This document shows positions 6,255 through 11,464 of a stretch of 11,464 nt of DNA, in pieces. The stretch lies in the NCBI GenBank assembly GCA_030606385.1, contig JAUWGN010000014.1, positions 1 through 11,464 of the forward strand, in the 5' to 3' direction. Position 1 is the first letter of the stretch; each line of letters starts with the position of its first letter. Under the pieces are notes generated by a model. It saw only the letters and a list, made by a program, of their open reading frames with translations, searched no databases and was not told the origin of the DNA. A program made the position numbers and the translations under genes. This stretch comes from Dehalococcoidia bacterium. Lineage in GTDB: Bacteria > Chloroflexota > Dehalococcoidia > GIF9 > AB-539-J10.

Positions 6255-6746
6255 ATGTATCAGTGGTCTAAGCGAGATAGGTTTCTGTATTCTGCAATCC
6301 TGTTCCCTTTCTTAGCAGCTTTCATAGGAGCTTCATATCTACTGGCGACCGTTTCAATCTATTTGACCATCATATTCCTGTTGCTCTATGTTATTGCTAA
6401 TTTCTTCCAAGCAGGCTGTTGTATTGGATGCCCTTATCGAGGTAAGTTCTGCCCTGCGGTGTTTGGCATATATCTTGCGAATTTTCTTTCGGCTGCGATT
6501 TATAAAAAACGGAATTTCGAACCAAGATTCTTCAAAGTCAACGCAACTTTAACTGAAATTTCCGTTATTATTGCCTTGCTATTTCCTGTTTATTGGCTGC
6601 TATCATTGAATTGGTATTATCTCGTTGTTTTCCTGAGCCTTATAGTAGTGCACATTGTTCTCTTTTACCCCATTATATGTCCAAAGTGCAGTTACAATGA
6701 TACCTGCCCGGGAGGGCAAGTTGTTCATAAGCTATTTAAAAAATGA
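6255..6746 (+). CDS. Cysteine-rich four-helix membrane protein of unknown function (163 aa)
   Basis: I do not recognise this family. Two hydrophobic segments (about residues 12-31 and 33-50) lead into a cysteine cluster C-C-I-G-C-P-Y-R-G-K-F-C-P (about 54-66). After a short basic loop, two more helices (about 100-118 and 121-142) lead into a second cluster C-P-K-C-S-Y-N-D-T-C-P-G-G near the C terminus. Each cluster follows a hairpin of two helices, so both lie on the same side of the membrane and could together hold a metal or Fe-S centre; this is inference. The start ATG is preceded by AGGA (6242-6245) and an in-frame stop at 6246. The gene is AT-richer than the operon: 22 of 60 G+C in 6541-6600 against 31 of 60 in 1081-1140 of ilvC. 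It is flanked by two attC-like sites, suggesting transfer as a cassette. Confidence 0.75.
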   Translation: MYQWSKRDRFLYSAILFPFLAAFIGASYLLATVSIYLTIIFLLLYVIANFFQAGCCIGCPYRGKFCPAVFGIYLANFLSAAIYKKRNFEPRFFKVNATLTEISVIIALLFPVYWLLSLNWYYLVVFLSLIVVHIVLFYPIICPKCSYNDTCPGGQVVHKLFKK

Positions 6747-6758
6747 GGTAGCGACTCC

Positions 6759-6840
6759 GGCTAACAGCGGATGAACGGGAAATCGAAGGTTTCCCCAAAT
6801 TGGCCTCTCGGCGACTTCCTTTATCTGCAAAACGTTAGGT
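6759..6840 (+). other. attC-like recombination site B
   Basis: An 82-base imperfect palindrome with attC layout. The outer boxes GGCTAAC (6759-6765) and GTTAGGT (6834-6840) pair as CTAAC/GTTAG. After unequal unpaired spacers (1 base against 5), the inner boxes GCGGATGAA (6767-6775) and TTTATCTGC (6820-6828) pair over nine positions, two of them G-T. The loop holds a further hairpin, GGGAAA (6777-6782) with TTTCCC (6790-6795). The 3' box fits GTTRRRY exactly; the 5' box misses RYYYAAC at one base. It starts 12 bases after the membrane-protein stop and ends 35 bases before the methyltransferase start, the geometry of a gene cassette. No integrase gene is in the window. Confidence 0.55.
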
Positions 6841-6875
6841 GAAATAGTGAGCTGGAAAAAGATAGGAGGCAAGTG

Positions 6876-7430
6876 ATGGAGAATGAGAAGAAACTTGAAC
6901 CCATGCCCAATGTCAGTTTCAAGTGCATGACGTGGTTGTATAAATTCGTAGATCTCATCTGGAAGCCACAACGGCGTTTGGAGAAGTTTCCATTGAAAGA
7001 GGGAATGGCAGTGGTTGATTATGGATGTGGGCCAGGCCGATACACGCTGCCCATAGCCAGGTTAATTGGACCGAAAGGCAAAGTCTTCGCCGTGGATATC
7101 CAACCATTAGCCATTAGTACGGTAAGGAAGAAAGCGGCTCGTGAGTCTTTAGCAAACATAGAGGCGATCCTGGTCGATTCCTATAATATTGGAATTCAAA
7201 GTTCGAGTATCGACCTGGTTTTACTCGTTGATACCCTTCACTTGATAGGAGATTGTGATGCACTGTTTCGGGAGATTCAGCGAATACTCAAACAGGATGG
7301 CGTTCTTTTCATGGATCCAGGACACATGAAGATGTCAAGAGCAAGAGAAATTGTGGAAGGTACTGGCCTTTTCACAATAATAGACTGTCGAGGTCATGAT
7401 ATGCTGGTTGCCCCAAAAGCTAAGCAATGA
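6876..7430 (+). CDS. Class I SAM-dependent methyltransferase (184 aa)
   Basis: Rossmann-fold methyltransferase of the Methyltransf_11/25 type. Motif I is V-V-D-Y-G-C-G-P-G-R-Y (residues 46-56). The acidic residue that binds the SAM ribose is Asp74 in F-A-V-D-I-Q. Motif III-like I-L-V-D-S-Y-N and motif IV-like S-S-I-D-L-V-L-L-V-D-T-L-H-L-I follow, then the helix and strand L-F-R-E-I-Q-R-I-L-K-Q-D-G-V-L. The substrate cannot be told. At 184 aa it is compact and lacks an added substrate domain; the N-terminal 40 residues (C-M-T-W-L-Y-K-F-V-D-L-I-W-K) probably form a cap helix. I chose ATG 6876 over GTG 6873 because AGGAGG (6864-6869) is then 6 bases away. It follows the attC-like site and directly precedes a hydrolase pseudogene. 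Confidence 0.85.
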   Translation: MENEKKLEPMPNVSFKCMTWLYKFVDLIWKPQRRLEKFPLKEGMAVVDYGCGPGRYTLPIARLIGPKGKVFAVDIQPLAISTVRKKAARESLANIEAILVDSYNIGIQSSSIDLVLLVDTLHLIGDCDALFREIQRILKQDGVLFMDPGHMKMSRAREIVEGTGLFTIIDCRGHDMLVAPKAKQ

Positions 7431-7431
7431 G

Positions 7432-7646
7432 GCGAAAATTTTGGGAATACCAATCATGTGGACGGAGCAGAACCCTGAAGGCTTAGGTGCGACAATACCT
7501 CAAGGACAAAGGAGAATGAATTGATTATCCTTGAGAAAATAGGAGAAGTAGGAGTATCCTTGACAAGCACGGAGAGCGTTCTATTTGAATTGCTGAAGGT
7601 GGCAAAAGGGTCGAAATTCAGGGAAATTCTCAAGATAGTAGAGTAG
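7432..7646 (+). pseudogene. Isochorismatase-family hydrolase remnant
   Basis: Two adjoining fragments in different frames match one protein family. The first (7432-7500) reads A-K-I-L-G-I-P-I-M-W-T-E-Q-N-P-E-G-L-G-A then T-I-P, the 'TEQxPxGLGxTxP' region found about residue 40-65 of cysteine hydrolases of the isochorismatase family. The second (about 7509-7646) reads K-E-N-E-L-I-I-L-E-K-I-G, then T-S-T-E-S-V-L-F-E-L-L and S-K-F-R-E-I-L-K-I-V-E, the C-terminal end of the same family. The N terminus with the catalytic Asp, and roughly 80 middle residues with the catalytic Cys, are missing, so it cannot be functional. It fills the space between the methyltransferase stop and leuD, evidence of past insertion and deletion at this boundary. 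Confidence 0.8.
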
Positions 7647-7657
7647 TCGAATCAGCC

Positions 7658-8170
7658 ATGGATAACATGAAGCTAAAGGGTAAAGTTCATAAGTTTGGCG
7701 CTGATGTAAATACCGATGTCATTATCCCAGCGCGGTATCTTAACGTTTCTGAGTCGAAGGAGCTGGCAAGGCATTGTATGGAGGACATTGACTCTGGGTT
7801 TGTTGCCAGGGTTGAACCCGGAGATATTATTGTTGCCTCTACAAACTTTGGCTGTGGTTCCTCACGTGAGCATGCTCCTCTGGCTATAAAGGCTTGTGGT
7901 ATATCCTGTGTCATTGCCCAGAGTTTCGCTCGCATCTTTTTTCGCAATGCCATAAATATTGGCTTGCCTCTTCTGGAGTGTCCCGAAGCGGTCAGTGGAA
8001 CCGAGGCCGGTGATACACTGGAGGTTGATTTGTCCCGCGGTGAAATTACAAATATTTCCAAAAACAGGACATTTATTGCCAAGGCCTATCCTGAATTTAT
8101 GATGGGAATCATCACTGCCGGGGGACTGGTAGAATACACCAAAAGCAAGTTGAGGAGAAATCGTGTATAA
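7658..8170 (+). CDS. leuD: 3-isopropylmalate dehydratase small subunit (170 aa)
   Basis: Small subunit that completes the isopropylmalate isomerase active site with LeuC. Visible family motifs are F-G-A-D-V-N-T-D-V-I-I-P-A-R-Y-L (residues about 14-29), the substrate-recognition stretch F-G-C-G-S-S-R-E-H-A-P (about 65-75), and S-F-A-R-I-F-F-R-N-A-I-N-I-G-L-P. At 170 aa it is the short, archaeal-like LeuD type that pairs with a roughly 420-aa LeuC. Two starts are possible: ATG 7658, or ATG 7667, which gives the more usual M-K-L-K-G-K-V. Neither has a convincing Shine-Dalgarno. In most operons leuD follows leuC directly; here about 2.9 kb of unrelated genes and relics intervene, so its expression depends on read-through or on a promoter I cannot identify. 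Confidence 0.95.
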   Translation: MDNMKLKGKVHKFGADVNTDVIIPARYLNVSESKELARHCMEDIDSGFVARVEPGDIIVASTNFGCGSSREHAPLAIKACGISCVIAQSFARIFFRNAINIGLPLLECPEAVSGTEAGDTLEVDLSRGEITNISKNRTFIAKAYPEFMMGIITAGGLVEYTKSKLRRNRV

Positions 8171-8256
8171 TTCGTCCTCGCCTAGCCTCTCCCGTAAAGG
8201 CAGAAGAATTCTACAAGATATTAAGGGGGACGCTATAAGGCACGAAGGTAAGTAAT

Positions 8257-9348
8257 ATGGAATTTAATGTTGCTGTTTTACCGGGAGACGGTGTTGGTCC
8301 TGAGGTTATTGCTCAGGCAGTTAAGGTGCTACAGGCTGTCGGTGGGAAATTCGGGCATAAGTTCCACCTTCATGCCGGTTCAATTGGTGGCAGCGCTATA
8401 GACACTTCAGGCACAGCCCTGAGCGAAGAAACACTGAAGGTGTGTAAGCAATGCGATGCAGTATTACTTGGTGCCGTTGGTGGACCGAAATGGGATAATC
8501 CGCTGGCTAAGGTCCATCCTGAGGATGGGCTTCTGGCGCTGAGGAAGGGACTGGGATTATTTGCCAATCTCCGTCCAGTGAAGGTTTTCCCTATGCTGAT
8601 AAATTCCACAACACTAAAGCCTGAAGTCATCCAGAATGTTGACCTGGTGGTAGTGAGGGAACTCACTGGTGGACTTTACTTCGGACAACCCAAGAAACGA
8701 TGGCAGGATGATGGAGAAAGACGAGCTGTTGATACTTTATTTTATTCTGAAGGAGAGATTGAGCGGATATTGAGGGTTGGCTTTGAGCTGGCACGTAGCC
8801 GCTCCAGGAGGCTGATCTCGGTGGATAAAGCTAATATTCTGGAGTCATCTCGATTATGGCGGCAAATAGCCACAGAACTGTCTACTGAATACCCTGATGT
8901 TGAACTGGATCATATGTTGGTTGATGCTTGTGCCATGCGGTTGATCCAGCGTCCCGCTGACCTGGATGTCATGGTCATGGAAAACATGTTTGGCGATATA
9001 CTCACCGATGAGGCTTCAATGCTTGCTGGCTCAATGGGCATGCTGCCCTCAGCAAGCCTGGCGGGAATTCCCAAGGGCAAGACTTTTGGCATGTATGAGC
9101 CAATACATGGCAGCGCCCCACGCCGGGCAGGAAAAAACATGGCTAATCCCATCGCCACCATTCTAAGCGTGGCAATGATGCTTCGCTACTCCTTTGAATT
9201 GGAAGATGAAGCTCAGGTGGTGGAAAATGCTGTGCTTGGTGTGCTTGAGGAAGGCTATCGAACTTACGATATAATGGAGGAAGGCAAACTCAGGACGGGA
9301 ACGAAGGAGATGGGCGATTTAATCGCTCGGAGGATAGAATGCCGATAG
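8257..9348 (+). CDS. leuB: 3-isopropylmalate dehydrogenase, predicted NADP-type (363 aa)
   Basis: Oxidatively decarboxylates 3-isopropylmalate (leucine) and, in the citramalate route, 3-methylmalate to 2-oxobutyrate. Substrate-site residues are intact: P-E-D-G-L-L-A-L-R-K-G near 87-97, F-A-N-L-R-P, V-R-E-L-T-G-G-L-Y-F-G, V-D-K-A-N, Asp223, and F-G-D-I-L-T-D. The cofactor pocket is not of the usual NAD type. The conserved H-G-S-A-P-D-I-A-G reads H-G-S-A-P-R289-R290-A-G, the L-I-K-D-P-type position is Arg232 (L-I-Q-R-P), and R-T-G-D is R-T-Y337-D. These correspond to E. coli LeuB D289, I290, D236 and G337, the sites whose change to Lys/Tyr/Arg/Tyr makes the enzyme prefer NADP. GAAGGT (8244-8249) lies 7 bases before the ATG. 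The 3' end overlaps cimA by 10 bases. Confidence 0.95.
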   Translation: MEFNVAVLPGDGVGPEVIAQAVKVLQAVGGKFGHKFHLHAGSIGGSAIDTSGTALSEETLKVCKQCDAVLLGAVGGPKWDNPLAKVHPEDGLLALRKGLGLFANLRPVKVFPMLINSTTLKPEVIQNVDLVVVRELTGGLYFGQPKKRWQDDGERRAVDTLFYSEGEIERILRVGFELARSRSRRLISVDKANILESSRLWRQIATELSTEYPDVELDHMLVDACAMRLIQRPADLDVMVMENMFGDILTDEASMLAGSMGMLPSASLAGIPKGKTFGMYEPIHGSAPRRAGKNMANPIATILSVAMMLRYSFELEDEAQVVENAVLGVLEEGYRTYDIMEEGKLRTGTKEMGDLIARRIECR

Positions 9349-10934
9349 TGCAGCTTTATGACACGACTCTGAGAGATGGCGCTCAGCAGGAAGGGATTTC
9401 CTTTTCGGTTGAAGATAAGCTCAAGATTGCCCAGAAGTTGGATGAGCTGGGCATTGATTTCATTGAAGGTGGTTGGCCAGGCTCCAATCCTAAGGATACC
9501 GAATTCTTTTCTAGGGCGAGGGATTTGAAGTTAAGTCAGGCATTCTTAGTTGCTTTTGGCAGCACCAGACGTCCAAATGGTAGTGTGGAGAAGGATATCA
9601 ATCTTCAGGCACTCCTTGAGGCTGGAACTTCGGTAGTCACCCTTGTGGGAAAAGCGTGGGATAAGCAGGTGACACACGTTCTGGAAACCACGTTGGCGGA
9701 AAACCTGGGCATGATTTCAGATTCCATAAATTATCTCAAGTCGAAGGGGCTGAGGGTTTTCTTCGACGCGGAACACTTTTTTGACGGTTATAGCGCAAAT
9801 CCTGAATATGCCTTGCAGGTTGTTGAGGGTGCTGCCCGAGCTGGTGCTGAATGCATAATACTTTGTGATACCAATGGCGGCACCTTGCCTCAACAAATAG
9901 TGGCGGCTATCAAGGCAGTTCAGGGAGTAGCTTCTGTCCCGTTAGGGATTCATGCCCATAATGATGCTGATCTTGCTGTGGCTAACTCACTGGCTGCAGT
10001 TGAGGCAGGAGCGGTTCAAGTTCAGGGAACCATAAATGGCTATGGTGAAAGGTGTGGCAATGCCAACCTGTGCTCCATCATCCCCAATCTAAAGATTAAG
10101 ATGGGCATTGATTGTATTTCAGACGAGCAACTGAGCAAGCTGAACAACATTTCCCGCTATGTTTCTGAGCTAGCCAACCTGCCTCATCCCGGCTCTCTTC
10201 CTTATGTAGGTGCCCATGCTTTCACCCATAAAGGTGGACTCCATGTTTCTGCTTTGACCAGGTGGCAGGACAGTTATCAGCATATTGATCCAGGAATAGT
10301 AGGTAATCAGCCCAATGTTATTGTTTCTGAGCTATCAGGGAAGGCGAGCATCATTTATAAAGCTAAACAAAGGAAGGTACCTATCCCTGGGGATGAGGAA
10401 GTTAAGGAAGTGCTGGACCGGGTCAAGCTGCTGGAGAGCCAGGGCTTCCAATATGATAGCGCTGAGGCATCTTTCGACTTACTACTTCATCGGGTTCAAC
10501 CTGGTTATCATCCGCCATTCGAGCTGGTTGACTTCATGATAGTGGTGGAGAAAAGGCGTCGTCTTCCCACCATCGGCAATCAAGAGGAGCCGCTCTCGGA
10601 AGCTACCATCAAGGTGAAGGTGGATGATCGGATAGTGCATACTGCTGCTGAGGGTGATGGTCCGGTAAATGCCCTCGACCAGGCATTACGCAAAGCATTA
10701 GTTCAATTTTATCCAGACTTGACTGTTGTTGAGCTCACTGACTACAAGGTGCGCATATTGGAGGAAACCGCCGGCACTGCATCGCAGGTGCGCGTGCTCA
10801 TTGAGTCCAGCGATGGCAAAGAGCGCTGGAGGACAGTGGGTAGTTCAACCAACATCATCGAAGCTAGCTGGCTAGCCCTGGCGGACAGCATAGAATACTG
10901 GCTGATAAAACAGGCTGGCAAAGAAAAAAGCTGA
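9339..10934 (+). CDS. cimA: (R)-citramalate synthase, LeuA2/CimA type (531 aa)
   Basis: Condenses pyruvate with acetyl-CoA to citramalate, the entry to threonine-independent isoleucine synthesis. The catalytic barrel starts L-Y-D-T-T-L-R-D-G-A-Q-Q-E-G (Arg12, Asp13), and the A-Q-Q-E-G variant with G-G-W-P-G-S-N-P-K-D is characteristic of the CimA branch rather than LeuA. Metal ligands are H205-A-H207-N-D and G-E-R-C-G-N241. The stretch F-F-D-A-E-H-F-F-D-G-Y and C-D-T-N-G-G-T are also typical. The C-terminal LeuA dimerisation/regulatory domain is about residues 390-525. The start ATG lies inside the leuB end, with GGAGG at 9329-9333, 5 bases upstream, so the two are translationally coupled. 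The position next to leuB fits shared use of LeuCD and LeuB. Substrate preference for pyruvate is inferred from family. Confidence 0.92.
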   Translation: MPIVQLYDTTLRDGAQQEGISFSVEDKLKIAQKLDELGIDFIEGGWPGSNPKDTEFFSRARDLKLSQAFLVAFGSTRRPNGSVEKDINLQALLEAGTSVVTLVGKAWDKQVTHVLETTLAENLGMISDSINYLKSKGLRVFFDAEHFFDGYSANPEYALQVVEGAARAGAECIILCDTNGGTLPQQIVAAIKAVQGVASVPLGIHAHNDADLAVANSLAAVEAGAVQVQGTINGYGERCGNANLCSIIPNLKIKMGIDCISDEQLSKLNNISRYVSELANLPHPGSLPYVGAHAFTHKGGLHVSALTRWQDSYQHIDPGIVGNQPNVIVSELSGKASIIYKAKQRKVPIPGDEEVKEVLDRVKLLESQGFQYDSAEASFDLLLHRVQPGYHPPFELVDFMIVVEKRRRLPTIGNQEEPLSEATIKVKVDDRIVHTAAEGDGPVNALDQALRKALVQFYPDLTVVELTDYKVRILEETAGTASQVRVLIESSDGKERWRTVGSSTNIIEASWLALADSIEYWLIKQAGKEKS

Positions 10935-11032
10935 CTATCTGGGGCTAACATTAAACATAAGATAACTCTAATATACGTACATATCGGCTTGGTTTCGCAA
11001 ACATATTTAGATAATTGAAGGAATGTAATCTT

Positions 11033-11464
11033 TTGAGCTATATAGCATCATGGAGTGGCGGTAAGGACAGTTGTTTTGCCTGTTATAAGGCAATTCTTAA
11101 TGGATGTGATATTTCTTATCTCGTAAATTTTATCTCCAAAGAATATAGAAGGGTAAGTTTTCATGGGACAGAAGCTAAACTAATTCAGTTGCAGGCTGAA
11201 GCAATCGGCATTCCCCTGTTGCAGAAAGAAACTACATGGAATGGATACGAGCAGGAATTCAAAGATGCAGTGCGAAGTTTAATTCCTGACGGTGTAGAGG
11301 GCATGGTTTTTGGCGATATTTATCTCCAGGAGCATAAAGATTGGGTGGAACGTGTTTGTGGAGAGTTAGGGATTGAAGCGATTGAGCCACTGTGGGGTCA
11401 AGAGCCAGAAAAGATTCTCCTCGAGTTTATGGATACAGGTTTTGAAGCAACGATAGTTAGTGCT
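11033..11464 (+). CDS. PP-loop ATPase, diphthine-ammonia ligase (Dph6) family, 3'-truncated by window
   Basis: The first 144 codons of an adenine-nucleotide alpha-hydrolase-fold protein are present and no stop occurs before the window end. The ATP-binding PP-loop S-W-S-G-G-K-D-S-C lies at residues 6-14. The later G-D-I-Y-L-Q-E-H-K-D-W-V-E-R-V-C and E-P-L-W-G are the family's diagnostic segments. In eukaryotes the relative amidates diphthine on elongation factor 2. Bacteria lack diphthamide, so this bacterial member must act on something else, unknown here. I chose TTG 11033 because AAGGA (11018-11022) lies 10 bases before it, the conserved region starts immediately after, and the only nearby ATG (11024) is followed at once by a stop. 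The 98-base gap after cimA has no clear terminator; whether the gene belongs to the operon is open. Confidence 0.85.
   Translation, partial: MSYIASWSGGKDSCFACYKAILNGCDISYLVNFISKEYRRVSFHGTEAKLIQLQAEAIGIPLLQKETTWNGYEQEFKDAVRSLIPDGVEGMVFGDIYLQEHKDWVERVCGELGIEAIEPLWGQEPEKILLEFMDTGFEATIVSA

Noticed and set aside
7428..7440. AGGCGAAAATT after the methyltransferase as a third attC-like end
   Set aside because: It resembles the AGGYGAAAT ends of sites A and B, but there is no matching left arm, and the bases are explained as A-K-I-L codons of the hydrolase relic.
4200..7660. CRISPR array, tRNA or rRNA genes, or transposase
   Set aside because: No regularly spaced repeats, no tRNA-like cloverleaf and no transposase or integrase motif were seen in the accessory block.
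7687..8082. 131-aa open frame on the minus strand under leuD
   Set aside because: It is fully antisense to conserved LeuD motifs and has a composition expected of a shadow frame.
10966..10980. AT-rich near-palindrome around TACGTA after cimA as an operator or promoter
   Set aside because: The symmetry covers only the central six bases, and no properly spaced -35/-10 pair is visible.

Overview
The window is a long branched-chain amino acid biosynthesis operon, all on the + strand: the 3' part of ilvN, then ilvC, leuA, an MgtC/SapB-type membrane protein gene, leuC, leuD, leuB and cimA. After a 98-base gap comes the start of a gene for a PP-loop ATPase of the diphthine-ammonia ligase family, cut off by the window end. 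The gene order, the short class I IlvC, the separate small LeuD and the presence of both LeuA and CimA suggest an uncultured anaerobic bacterium, most likely Dehalococcoidia (Chloroflexota). That assignment rests on remembered gene order and family resemblance, not on a search.

How the core works: IlvN regulates the acetolactate synthase large subunit, which lies upstream of the window. IlvC makes the dihydroxy acid on the way to valine and 2-ketoisovalerate. LeuA, LeuCD and LeuB run the leucine branch. CimA makes citramalate, which LeuCD and LeuB can also process to 2-oxobutyrate for isoleucine, so one operon can serve all three amino acids without threonine deaminase. Most core genes overlap or abut: leuA/mgtC by 4 bases, mgtC/leuC by 0 and leuB/cimA by 10.

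The unusual part is a block of about 2.9 kb (4723-7657) that separates leuC from leuD, which are normally adjacent. In order it holds: a hicB antitoxin gene with a frameshifted hicA; a second, diverged copy of the leuC 3' end; a ClpP/SDH-like serine protease-fold gene; an attC-like site; a cysteine-rich four-helix membrane protein gene; a second and better attC-like site; a class I SAM methyltransferase gene; and a decayed isochorismatase-family hydrolase gene abutting leuD. The leuC tail duplication, the one-gene-plus-attC layout and the pseudogenes mark the leuC/leuD boundary as a repeated insertion site, possibly a small integron-cassette cluster lacking an integrase.

Three further points stand out. 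LeuB carries Arg/Arg/Arg/Tyr at the positions that set NAD versus NADP use in this enzyme family, predicting a natural NADP-dependent isopropylmalate dehydrogenase. IlvC lacks the usual Arg and second Ser of its phosphate-binding loop and has an Asp there, predicting NADH use. LeuC contains an in-frame copy of a common dispersed intergenic repeat.
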